Below are positions 26,451 through 33,680 of a stretch of 64,000 bases of DNA, piece after piece (position 1 is the stretch's first letter; each line of letters opens with the position of its first letter). Below the pieces are notes generated by a model that saw only the letters and a program-made list of their open reading frames with translations, had not been told where the DNA came from and did no database searches. The position numbers and the translations under genes were made by a program. This stretch comes from an uncultured Prevotella sp. GTDB lineage: Bacteria > Bacteroidota > Bacteroidia > Bacteroidales > Bacteroidaceae. The stretch is from the NCBI GenBank assembly GCA_947170725.1, contig CAMVUM010000010.1, positions 20,886 through 84,885 of the forward strand, read 5' to 3'.

Positions 26451-26516
26451 AAGCCACGTCTTCCGCACATCGCGCGGGACTCTTGTACTGCGGATGGCGG
26501 AAGACGTGGCTTTTTT
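26451..26516 (+). terminator. Terminator of the TlpA-like gene
   Basis: AAGCCACGTCTTCCGC and GCGGAAGACGTGGCTT are exact complements, followed by TTTTTT. The bases from 26517 to 26679 hold nothing recognisable. Confidence 0.85.
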
Positions 26517-26679
26517 CATGCCTTTATGCTACATTCGGCTTAACTTCTTGCCCCTCTAACCGATTAACTCTCAGATATGACTCATCAAATTCCCGGACAA
26601 ACCTCCTCCAACTCCCAAATAAAACTCCTAAATGACGTTACATAATCCTAAAACCCATACGCTTTCAGAGAATGTGATG

Positions 26680-26687
26680 TATATTTG
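26680..26687 (+). promoter_or_regulatory. Promoter -7 box of the peroxiredoxin gene
   Basis: TATATTTG, about 70 bases before the start codon. Confidence 0.5.
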
Positions 26688-26755
26688 CAGTACGCATAAA
26701 GCAAGACAGCAGCATACATGAACAAAAACAACAGTACACATAAACAAAAACAATA

Positions 26756-27211
26756 ATGATAATGGAAACAGGAAACAAGGCGCCGGAAATTCTCGGGCGC
26801 GACGAAAACGGACAGGAAGTGAAACTGAGCGACTTCGCAGGCAAGAAACTGGTGCTCTATTTCTACCCGAAGGACATGACCTCGGGATGTACAAGTCAGG
26901 CCTGCAACCTTCGCGACAACTATGAAGCTCTACGCAGTGCGGGCTATGAGATTGTCGGTGTGAGCATCAACGACGAGAAATCACATCAGAAATTCATCGC
27001 CAAGAACGAACTGCCGTTCCACCTCATCGCCGATACGGAACACGCTCTGGCCGACCAGTTCGGCGTATGGGGTGAGAAAAGCATGTACGGCCGGAAGTAT
27101 TTCGGAACGTTCCGTACGACGTTCATCATCGCCGAAGACGGCACCATAGAGCGAATCATCGAGCCGAAGAAGATAAAGGTAAAGGACCATGCGGCCCAGA
27201 TTCTGGGCTGA
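26756..27211 (+). CDS. bcp: Thioredoxin-dependent thiol peroxidase (BCP-type peroxiredoxin)
   Basis: A 151-residue cytoplasmic peroxiredoxin that reduces hydroperoxides at the expense of thioredoxin. The peroxidatic Cys45 and resolving Cys50 sit in DMTSGCTSQACNLRD, the atypical two-Cys pattern of the BCP/PrxQ group. YFYPKDMT, GVSINDEKSHQKF and the late FGTFRTTFIIAEDG are also conserved. Two starts exist, at 26756 (MIMETG) and 26762 (METG). Length is typical. The gene has its own promoter. The alpha/beta hydrolase gene follows after 105 bases. Confidence 0.93.
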   Translation: MIMETGNKAPEILGRDENGQEVKLSDFAGKKLVLYFYPKDMTSGCTSQACNLRDNYEALRSAGYEIVGVSINDEKSHQKFIAKNELPFHLIADTEHALADQFGVWGEKSMYGRKYFGTFRTTFIIAEDGTIERIIEPKKIKVKDHAAQILG

Positions 27212-27316
27212 CGGAATCTGAACGGCAGGCCGAAAACTACACAAACAGTTGAGGCCGACAAACCGGAAAGAAAAACAAGTGCCCGGACAAAGGGCTGATG
27301 AAAGGAGGATAAAAAC

Positions 27317-28261
27317 ATGAAAAGGATTCTTTATGCCATAGCGGCGGTGGTCGTTGTCGTCACAGCCGCCGTTGTCGGAAGCAGCTTCTATCTGCTTTCA
27401 TACGCACTCACGCCCGACCCCAACCGCCATGACATGGACAGCGCCTACGCACAGCTGTTCTGTGAATATCCCGACATGCGCCAATGGACAGACAGTATGC
27501 GCAGCGGCGGGCTGCTGAGAGACACGTTTGTTGTCATGCCGACAGGCGAACGCCACCACGCTCTCTATGCCCGCGCCGACGGGGCGCACGGGAGGACGGC
27601 GGTCATCGTGCACGGATATAAGGACTGCGCTGTCAAATTCCTCTATCTCGGACGGATGTATCAGCACGATTTGGGTTGGAACATCCTCATGCCTGACCTC
27701 CACGCCCACGGTCTCAGCGACGGCGACGCGATACAGATGGGATGGCTCGACAGGCTGGACGTAATCCGGTGGACGGAGGTGGCGGAAGAACTTTTCCGCG
27801 ACAGCGTTTGTAAGACACAAATGGTCGTGCATGGCGTATCCATGGGCGCTGCCACTACAATGTGCGTGGCAGGCGAGAAACTGCCACCATACATCAACCG
27901 TTTTGTAGAAGACTGCGGTTATACGAGCGTAGCCGACGAATTTACGGTACAGCTGAAGGAACAGTTCGGACTGACGGCTTTCCCCATCATACCGGTTGCA
28001 GGAATGCTATGCAAGATGAAATACGGCTGGAGTTTCAACGAGGCGTCGCCCTTGCATAAGGTCAGCCAATGCCGACGGCCGATGCTCTTCATCCATGGCG
28101 ATGCCGACAAATTCGTGCCGACGTGGATGCTGAAACCTCTCTATACGGCCAAACCTGGATATAAGGAGGTCATGATTACGCGCGGAACGGGCCACGCCCG
28201 CTCTTTCCACGACAATCCGGAAGACTATCAGGACAAGGTCGGCACGTTTTTGAGACGCTGA
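27317..28261 (+). CDS. Alpha/beta hydrolase
   Basis: A 314-residue serine hydrolase anchored by an N-terminal membrane segment (about 5-30, rich in Val and Ala). The catalytic triad is visible: Ser175 in HGVSMGAAT, Asp in GDADKF (about 262-264) and His293 in GTGHARSF. The oxyanion strand is VIVHGYKD. The family acts on esters, amides or acyl groups. No substrate can be inferred. It has an AAAGGAGG ribosome-binding site 8 bases before the ATG, which is rare in this window. Confidence 0.85.
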   Translation: MKRILYAIAAVVVVVTAAVVGSSFYLLSYALTPDPNRHDMDSAYAQLFCEYPDMRQWTDSMRSGGLLRDTFVVMPTGERHHALYARADGAHGRTAVIVHGYKDCAVKFLYLGRMYQHDLGWNILMPDLHAHGLSDGDAIQMGWLDRLDVIRWTEVAEELFRDSVCKTQMVVHGVSMGAATTMCVAGEKLPPYINRFVEDCGYTSVADEFTVQLKEQFGLTAFPIIPVAGMLCKMKYGWSFNEASPLHKVSQCRRPMLFIHGDADKFVPTWMLKPLYTAKPGYKEVMITRGTGHARSFHDNPEDYQDKVGTFLRR

Positions 28262-28306
28262 AAGAGGGGCAGGAGCAGAATTATAGAAATAGGATTGGAG
28301 ACAAAG

Positions 28307-28342
28307 AAATCGCATGCTTATTCAACGTCAAGCATGCGATTT
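28307..28342. terminator. Bidirectional terminator between hydrolase and glycosyltransferase genes
   Basis: AAATCGCATGCTT and AAGCATGCGATTT are exact complements around a 10-nt loop between convergent genes. Confidence 0.8.
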
Positions 28343-28385
28343 ATATTAGATAAGAACCTGATCCGGCACCAAGAAAGGCGTTCCT

Positions 28386-29171
28386 TCAATAGATTTTGGC
28401 CCTGACAACAAACCAGCAGTGCATCAGCAGGGTCGCAAGATGGCCGTAGTGGTTCACCATGACGCGGTAACGTTCGCGAAGGGAGTCGTGATGATGAAGC
28501 GTGGTCTGGCCCTCTTCGGTATAGCAGGCCACTGTCTGGTCCACATTGACGAGCGGCAGACGGCGTCGGCGGGCTTCTTTCATGACCCGGATACACCAAT
28601 CGACGTCGGCCGAATAGCGATAGCGGAGATTGTATGGGATTTCATGGGCAATGTCCGTCCGGGCGTAGAAAGCCTGATGGCATACCAGCATGCCCTGCAT
28701 GAACGACCGCCATGTCAGGCGACGGGGCGGTCGCAGGCGACGCGGACGGAGGTAACGGCCATCGCCATCAACGATGTCGGTGTCGCCATAGAGCACTGCC
28801 GGCCATTCTTCCGATGGAGTTTCTTCGAGCTTTCCTCGCCTTATGACAGTTTCTATGGTGTCGTCGGAGGGAAAGAAATCGCCCGCGTTGAGGAACAGGA
28901 CATAGTCGCCTGTAGCGCGCTGAAGCCCTTTGTTCATTGCGTCATAAAGCCCGCGGTCCGGCTCGGAGGTGATTAAGACCTTGTGGCCGCAGCCCGAAAC
29001 ATCGGAGCGCCGGGCGTAGTCCTCGGCAATGGCTACGGTGTCGTCGGACGACGCGCCGTCAACGATGATGTGGCTGACGTACGGCCACGTCTGACGGAGC
29101 ACACTGTCAAGCGTGCGGGACAGGCAACCGGCGGCATTATATGTTATGGTGACGATGGTGAATGTTATCAT
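28386..29171 (-). CDS. Glycosyltransferase family 2
   Basis: A 261-residue GT-A fold glycosyltransferase. The N-terminus reads MITFTIVTITYNAAGCLSRT. It has the SVLRQTW helix, DGASSDDT, SEPDRGLYDAMNKG and the metal-binding region FLNAGDFF. It resembles the WcaA/WcaE-type enzymes of exopolysaccharide or O-antigen pathways. I chose ATG 29171, since the extra residues before it would need a TTG start. Only 106 bases separate it from the GT4 stop, entirely filled by the 22-bp tandem array, whose first unit contains this start codon. Sugar and acceptor are unknown. Confidence 0.88.
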   Translation of the reverse strand: MITFTIVTITYNAAGCLSRTLDSVLRQTWPYVSHIIVDGASSDDTVAIAEDYARRSDVSGCGHKVLITSEPDRGLYDAMNKGLQRATGDYVLFLNAGDFFPSDDTIETVIRRGKLEETPSEEWPAVLYGDTDIVDGDGRYLRPRRLRPPRRLTWRSFMQGMLVCHQAFYARTDIAHEIPYNLRYRYSADVDWCIRVMKEARRRRLPLVNVDQTVACYTEEGQTTLHHHDSLRERYRVMVNHYGHLATLLMHCWFVVRAKIY

Positions 29172-29277
29172 ATACAATATGGAATGGTGTTATATACGAT
29201 GTGGAATGACATTATATACAGTATAGGATGGCATTATATACAGTATGGAACCATATCATATATAATGTGCATCCGCA
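29168..29277. repeat. Five tandem 22-bp repeats between two glycosyltransferase genes
   Basis: Units at 29168-29189, 29190-29211, 29212-29233, 29234-29255 and 29256-29277 follow each other without gaps. The unit is close to TTATATAC, then CAGTATGG, then AATGGCA. The first unit holds the GT2 start codon. The last unit ends one base before the GT4 stop. The period is close to two turns of DNA. Confidence 0.85.
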
Positions 29278-30552
29278 TCAAATCCGGTAGTGTTTCTGCG
29301 CCATGGCATGATTGTAGACCTCTATGTATTTGAGGGCGACAATCTGCTGGGAATAGCTTGAGGCGACTTTCGAAACGGCAGCGCGGCGCAATCCTTCGGT
29401 GTTCTCGTGGCCGAGCACCCAGGTGATGCCTGAGGCAAGATCGGCGGAATCACGATATGCGGCGACATATCCGTTGCGGAGGTGGTCTATCATCTCCGGT
29501 ATGCCGCCGATGCGGAAGCCTACGCAGGGAACGCCGCAGGCCATCGCCTCCATGATTGTGTTTGGAAGATTGTCCTCAAGGGACGGCAGGACAAAGACGT
29601 CGGCGGCATTGTAGATGTCGACTATGCGGTGTTCGTCGCTCACATAGCCCAACGGAATCACCTTCATGGGCAACTGCGAGGCCACCTCCTCGGCATGGCC
29701 GCCAAGCACGGCGACGCATGTTCCGGCGGCAAGTTCGGGATTCGCCTCCGCAATACGGGCCAGAGCCTCAACAAAATAGTCCATACCCTTGCGGCGGTCT
29801 GTCACACGCTGCGATACGAAAAGAATCAGACGGCTGTCTTCGGGCAGCCCCAGCAGATGGCGCGCGACGGCACGGTCTGTCGGGCGGAAGACACTGGTGT
29901 CGATGGCATTGGGTATGTCGGTGACATGCTGGCCGCGGAGCAAAGCACTGCGTCGGGCCTCTCCGGCCAGCCACTTGCTGCACGCAACGTAGTAGACACT
30001 GCGATCGCTGAGCATGCGCATCTTCTTCCGCCACACCTTTGCGGACAGGTCGTTGTCACCGCCACCTCCGGGCAGCAGCGGACAGCGCCGGCAGCTACTC
30101 TTGAACATGCCGCATCCGCGGGCGTAGTGGCAGATGGACGATGCCGGCCATAGATCGTGCATGGTCCACACCACGGGTTTTCCCGAGTCGAGGATCCGGC
30201 GTATGCCGTTGAGCGAAAGCATGCCTTGATTGACCCAATGCAGGTGTATAACGTCGGCCTCACGGAACTCCCGCGTGTCGGTAATGTCGGTTCCGCTGTT
30301 GGCGATGTCTATTTCGAAGAGCCTGTCGCGCGAGAAATAAAGCCTGAAAAAGATGACCAGCCGTTCCCACAGGAAGTGCCAGCGGAGCCGCCAGCGCCGT
30401 GACAGTCCCGAGACGGTGATGTTGTCGGACTCTTTTTCGGCCACGAGCATGCGTGCCTTTACTCCGTTGTTGTTGAGCGCATCCATGAGCCGCCGTGCCG
30501 CCACGGCCGCCCCACCCGTGCTCTCGCTCTTGTTGACTATGAGTACTCTCAT
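29278..30552 (-). CDS. Glycosyltransferase family 4
   Basis: A 424-residue GT-B fold retaining glycosyltransferase. The N-terminal Rossmann half starts MRVLIVNKSESTGGAAVAARR and contains a Cys-rich loop (CHYARGCGMF...CRRCP), known in WcaC-like colanic acid or capsule transferases. The C-terminal half has the nucleotide-sugar site LEDNLPNTIMEAMACGVP and GGIPEMI. Gene order on the minus strand is GT4, 22-bp array, GT2, so they probably share a transcript. Together they suggest a small glycan-modifying unit, not a full capsule locus. The product glycan is unknown. Confidence 0.9.
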   Translation of the reverse strand: MRVLIVNKSESTGGAAVAARRLMDALNNNGVKARMLVAEKESDNITVSGLSRRWRLRWHFLWERLVIFFRLYFSRDRLFEIDIANSGTDITDTREFREADVIHLHWVNQGMLSLNGIRRILDSGKPVVWTMHDLWPASSICHYARGCGMFKSSCRRCPLLPGGGGDNDLSAKVWRKKMRMLSDRSVYYVACSKWLAGEARRSALLRGQHVTDIPNAIDTSVFRPTDRAVARHLLGLPEDSRLILFVSQRVTDRRKGMDYFVEALARIAEANPELAAGTCVAVLGGHAEEVASQLPMKVIPLGYVSDEHRIVDIYNAADVFVLPSLEDNLPNTIMEAMACGVPCVGFRIGGIPEMIDHLRNGYVAAYRDSADLASGITWVLGHENTEGLRRAAVSKVASSYSQQIVALKYIEVYNHAMAQKHYRI

Positions 30553-30572
30553 TGGGCGTGATATGTTTTATA

Positions 30573-30580
30573 CAAAGATA
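30573..30580 (-). promoter_or_regulatory. Promoter -7 box of the GT4-GT2 unit (proximal)
   Basis: TATCTTTG on the minus strand, 20 bases before the start codon, within the string ACAAAGATAGTGCAAA (plus strand), which is repeated at the distal box. Confidence 0.6.
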
Positions 30581-30638
30581 GTGCAAACGAGTGCTATGAA
30601 AGTTCACTTTCTATATGCCGAGCGCAGCCTATCTTATG

Positions 30639-30646
30639 CAAAGATA
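30639..30646 (-). promoter_or_regulatory. Second -7-like box upstream of GT4 (distal)
   Basis: TATCTTTG on the minus strand, 66 bases upstream of the proximal box and in the same GCAAAGATAGTGCAAA context. It is also one arm of CTATCTT-ATGC-AAAGATAG. Confidence 0.45.
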
Positions 30647-30739
30647 GTGCAAAAATCCGACTTCACGAAGTGTATGGAAAGTTTTTTGGGCTCTACGTTT
30701 ACATTAGTTTATAAGCAGAGGACACTGTCTGCCGATATG

Positions 30740-30832
30740 ACGTAAACACAAAGGCGCGGAGTCGCGAAGGTGCGGGCCGACATATATGTTCCATCGTGAT
30801 GAATCTTTGCGCTTTCGCATTATTGCGTTTAC
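30740..30832. repeat. Imperfect inverted repeat upstream of the ncRNA
   Basis: The strings starting GTAAACACAAAGG (near 30745) and ending CATTATTGCGTTTAC (near 30832) are about two-thirds complementary. No gene lies in 30600-30986. Confidence 0.35.
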
Positions 30833-30986
30833 ACGCATAAACCGCAATCCCCGTCCGTTGCATTTCCCAATAAAAACACCTGTTTTTTGTTGTTGTGTGC
30901 GCAAACAGCCTTTGATTTACGTCAAGAATGATACGATTTTATTCATTTTGCATACCCAAAATATTTGTTGGTCCGCTCAATCGTCG

Positions 30987-30994
30987 TACCTTTG
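30987..30994 (+). promoter_or_regulatory. Promoter -7 box of the candidate ncRNA
   Basis: TACCTTTG with a TTTGTTGG string about 20 bases upstream. No long frame follows. Confidence 0.6.
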
Positions 30995-31000
30995 CATCGT

Positions 31001-31268
31001 CAAAAGGTTAATAGATTGTTTTAGGTTAGTAGTAATATTTATAGTTTTAGGTTTTTAGTTATTGGTAAAAAGAAAGTTTCAAATGTGGATAACAGAGGCA
31101 ACCGTGAGGTTCCCTTAACTTTCGAAGAAAAGGTTAGTATCGGCCACGGACGTCATGCAGGCCATAAGTGATGGCGGCAGACTTCCGACCGAGAACCAAA
31201 ATAAAATGATTATTCATTTTAACATAGGCTTTGAACGCCACTGCTCGTTGACGAGTGGTGGCGTTTTT
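31001..31268 (+). ncRNA. Candidate structured non-coding RNA
   Basis: A transcript of about 268 nt, bounded by a clear promoter (30987-30994) and a clear terminator (31234-31268), without a convincing protein. From 31132 to 31197 the RNA can fold as one long rod. GGTT pairs with AACC, TCGG with CCGA, CGGA with TCCG, GTC with GAC and TGC with GCA. The rod is capped by GCCAT-AAGTG-ATGGC. Two smaller hairpins precede it. Rod-like shape and independent transcription recall 6S RNA, but I cannot identify it. A 28-codon frame starting GTG 31085 overlaps the rod and is probably chance. Confidence 0.55.
31234..31268 (+). terminator. Terminator of the candidate ncRNA
   Basis: AACGCCACTGCTCG and CGAGTGGTGGCGTT pair (one G-U) around TTGA, followed by a T run. 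Confidence 0.85.
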
Positions 31269-31402
31269 AGTATGTCCCGGCCATCATTTCGGCGAATGCC
31301 GGTATGGATATGGGTGCACAAAAAGATTCTGCCGGATTGTTATTATATGATTTGGATGCCACACCGCAAGACCTACGGCAACGCCATACGGGCTATGAAA
31401 TA

Positions 31403-31430
31403 AAAAAGAGAGACCCGAAAGTCTCTCTTT
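31403..31430 (-). terminator. Terminator of tRNA-Arg
   Basis: AAAGAGAGAC and GTCTCTCTTT flank a 6-nt loop. On the minus strand a run of T follows. Confidence 0.8.
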
Positions 31431-31431
31431 G

Positions 31432-31505
31432 TGACTCCTGCAGGATTCAAACCTGCAACCTTCTGATCCGTAGTCAGATGCTCTATTCAGTTGAGCTAAG
31501 GAGCC
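31432..31505 (-). tRNA. tRNA-Arg (anticodon ACG)
   Basis: A 74-nt tRNA. The acceptor strands GGCTCCT and AGGAGTC pair with one G-U. D-arm TAGCTCAACTGAATAGAGCA, anticodon stem CTGAC/GATCAG with ACG at 31469-31471, and T arm GCAGGTTTGAATCCTGC are all present. No CCA is encoded. It has its own promoter and terminator. Confidence 0.95.
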
Positions 31506-31535
31506 TCACGCGCTCTCCGTTCCCGAATTGCGGTG

Positions 31536-31543
31536 CAAAGGTA
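31536..31543 (-). promoter_or_regulatory. Promoter -7 box of tRNA-Arg
   Basis: TACCTTTG on the minus strand, 31 bases before the tRNA. Confidence 0.6.
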
Positions 31544-31716
31544 GTAACTTTTTCCCGTTCCACCAAATTTTTTGCGAAGAAAACTGATTTATTATTAAAT
31601 AAAATCGGTAAAACGGACAAAAACGGGTCGTAGCCATTCAGTCAAAAGGATGATGTCTGGTAATTTTCAACTTTCTGCCCACAAAAATACTTTGCAATAA
31701 TGTTTCCCCTAAAAAC

Positions 31717-31780
31717 GGAAACTTTTCCAAAATCTTTCCGGTTTTAAAGGAAACTTTCGGAAAACCTTTCCGCTTTTAAA
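31717..31780. repeat. Two tandem 32-bp repeats downstream of ispF
   Basis: Units 31717-31748 and 31749-31780 both run from GGAAACTTT to CTTTTAAA or GTTTTAAA and agree at about 25 of 32 positions. A partial unit precedes them. Confidence 0.65.
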
Positions 31781-31789
31781 AAACAAAGA

Positions 31790-31826
31790 CCGGCGGCTAC
31801 ACACAAACATATAGTGTAGCCACCGG
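31790..31826 (-). terminator. Terminator of the ispF operon
   Basis: CCGGTGGCTACAC and GTGTAGCCGCCGG (minus strand) pair with one G-U and are followed by TCTTTGTTTTTT. Confidence 0.75.
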
Positions 31827-31885
31827 CCATATATATTCCAATTAATGTATTTTCAACCTTTAGCTTCTCCCAATCTACATTGCTT

Positions 31886-32371
31886 TCAACCTTCATCCTT
31901 CGATATCAGCACCGTCGCATACGCGCTGATACCCTCTTCGCGTCCGGTGAAGCCGAGACGTTCGGTCGTGGTGGCCTTGATGGAGATGTTGTCTTCGTCG
32001 GTGCCGATGACTTCAGCCAGACAAGCCTTCATGGCCGGTATGTGGGGATTCATCTTGGGACGTTCGGCGCAGATTGTAGCGTCGATGTTGCCGACGGTAT
32101 AGCCCTTTGTGGCAATGAGGCCGACGGTCTTGCGGAGAAGTATCTTGCTGTCGATGTCGAGTGTGTCCGCCGATGTGTCGGGGAAATGATAGCCGATGTC
32201 ACGCATATTGGCCGCTCCAAGAAGTGCGTCGCAGATGGCATGGATGAGCACGTCGGCGTCACTGTGGCCCAACAGACCGAGACTATGGTCAATCTTTATT
32301 CCGCCCATCCAAAGTTCACGGTCCTCGACGAGGCGGTGAACATCGAAACCGAAGCCAACCCTTATATTCAT
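31886..32371 (-). CDS. ispF: 2-C-methyl-D-erythritol 2,4-cyclodiphosphate synthase
   Basis: The fifth enzyme of the MEP pathway. It cyclises CDP-ME 2-phosphate to MEcPP with loss of CMP, as a cytoplasmic trimer. The zinc ligands Asp10 and His12 (FGFDVHRL) and His44 (GHSDADVLIHA) are present, as are GDIGYHFP-like GYHFPDTS and the late KATTTERLGFTGR. Length (161) is typical. It closes the FAH-porU-porV-ispF cluster, an order also known from Porphyromonas. The link with secretion genes is positional, not functional. Confidence 0.95.
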   Translation of the reverse strand: MNIRVGFGFDVHRLVEDRELWMGGIKIDHSLGLLGHSDADVLIHAICDALLGAANMRDIGYHFPDTSADTLDIDSKILLRKTVGLIATKGYTVGNIDATICAERPKMNPHIPAMKACLAEVIGTDEDNISIKATTTERLGFTGREEGISAYATVLISKDEG

Positions 32372-32428
32372 TTTATATTGATTCTTTGTTTTGAATTATT
32401 AGCTGTTCCTCCTTTATCCCAATCAATA

Positions 32429-33598
32429 TCATCTCCTACTGAACAGATCCTTTATGCCGTCCATATCGAACGCCAAGGAGAAGCGCAGGGTCTGGTCGAG
32501 AGGATTGCTCTGGGCTGTAGAGATGACGTAGCCGACGTCGAGCGAGAAGACATTCATGCGGAAGCCGCCACCAACGGTGAAATACTTGCGGTTGCCCTTG
32601 TTCTCGCTCTCGTGGTGATATCCGGCGCGGATTGAGAACTGGTCGTGATAAATATATTCCGCTCCGACACTCCACTGGATTTCCTGAAGTTCTTCCTTGA
32701 AACCGCCGGGGGCGTCGCTAAAGCTCTTGAATATGCCGGAAAAGGCTCCTACGTCACTGTATTCGCGGATGACGCGATCCTGATAGTCGGCGGCACTCTC
32801 GCCCTCGTTCTGCTTCGGAACGGTGGGGACAAGAAGTTTGTTGGCGTCGGCGGCAATGGTGAAGCGGTTGTACTCGTCCACGGGAACCATCAGCGAAGCG
32901 CCGATACGCATGTTGGCCGGAAGAAACTGGCTGCGGTCGTCACCGTAATAGGAAATCTTGCTACCGATGTTGCTTAGGTTCAGACCAAGTCCGAGCTGAC
33001 ACTCGCGGCTGCCGATATTGAGATAGTTGTTGTAGTACATGGCCAGGTCGGCGGCAAAGGCCGATGCCGGTGCTGAATCCTCCGTATAATCATACCGCAG
33101 GTCGGAATATATCCAGCGTATGCCGGCGGCCAGCGAGAACGTCTCGCTGAGCATAAGCGAATAGGCCACGTCGAGCGACATTTCGTATGGCTTGACCGTC
33201 ATGGCATTTTCGTCCAACGACGTCATCACCTCGCCGAGTGAGAAATAGCGTATTGAACCGGACACGGCACTGTAGTCTCCTATGCGGTAGTAGCCGGCCA
33301 CGTAGGCGAGGTCGATGTCGTTGACAAGCTGGCGGAGCCACGGGGTATAGTTGAGCGCCACACCGGCGCGACTTATGCAGAAAGGATATTTAGCCGGATT
33401 CCAGAATTGGGAATTGACATCTGGGTCTGTGGCCGCTCCCACGTCACCCATACCGGCGCTACGGGCGTCGGGGGCTATTGTCTGGGAGATTACGGCATGG
33501 TCAACGGGATTGAACTGACTCTTCTTGTCCTGTGCCGATACGACGAGAGCGGCGAAGAGACAAACGATTATCGATATTAATCTGAAATTATTCTTCAT
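32429..33598 (-). CDS. porV: Type IX secretion system outer membrane protein PorV (LptO)
   Basis: A 389-residue outer-membrane beta-barrel of the FadL/OmpP1-like type. In the T9SS, PorV shuttles cargo from the translocon to the PorU sortase. After a signal peptide (ending VVSAQD) comes the PorV hallmark APDARSAGMGDVGAATDPDVNSQFWNPAKY (split here across residues 42-71). Alternating barrel strands follow, and the last strand ends in aromatic LRFSLAFDMDG. It lies 82 bases after porU and 57 bases before ispF, in one operon. Confidence 0.9.
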   Translation of the reverse strand: MKNNFRLISIIVCLFAALVVSAQDKKSQFNPVDHAVISQTIAPDARSAGMGDVGAATDPDVNSQFWNPAKYPFCISRAGVALNYTPWLRQLVNDIDLAYVAGYYRIGDYSAVSGSIRYFSLGEVMTSLDENAMTVKPYEMSLDVAYSLMLSETFSLAAGIRWIYSDLRYDYTEDSAPASAFAADLAMYYNNYLNIGSRECQLGLGLNLSNIGSKISYYGDDRSQFLPANMRIGASLMVPVDEYNRFTIAADANKLLVPTVPKQNEGESAADYQDRVIREYSDVGAFSGIFKSFSDAPGGFKEELQEIQWSVGAEYIYHDQFSIRAGYHHESENKGNRKYFTVGGGFRMNVFSLDVGYVISTAQSNPLDQTLRFSLAFDMDGIKDLFSRR

Positions 33599-33680
33599 TG
33601 GCTATGTTTATATATATACGTGTTTATATATGCAACGGTGAAGTCCTCGGGACTACAATTCTTTAAACGCCGAAAAGCTG

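Noticed and set aside
29168..29277. CRISPR array at the 22-bp repeats
   Set aside because: Units are adjacent with no spacers, and no cas genes are nearby.
31085..31171. A 28-codon frame starting with GTG within the candidate ncRNA
   Set aside because: It has no ribosome-binding site and overlaps the paired rod. The RNA fold explains the sequence better. Not fully excluded.
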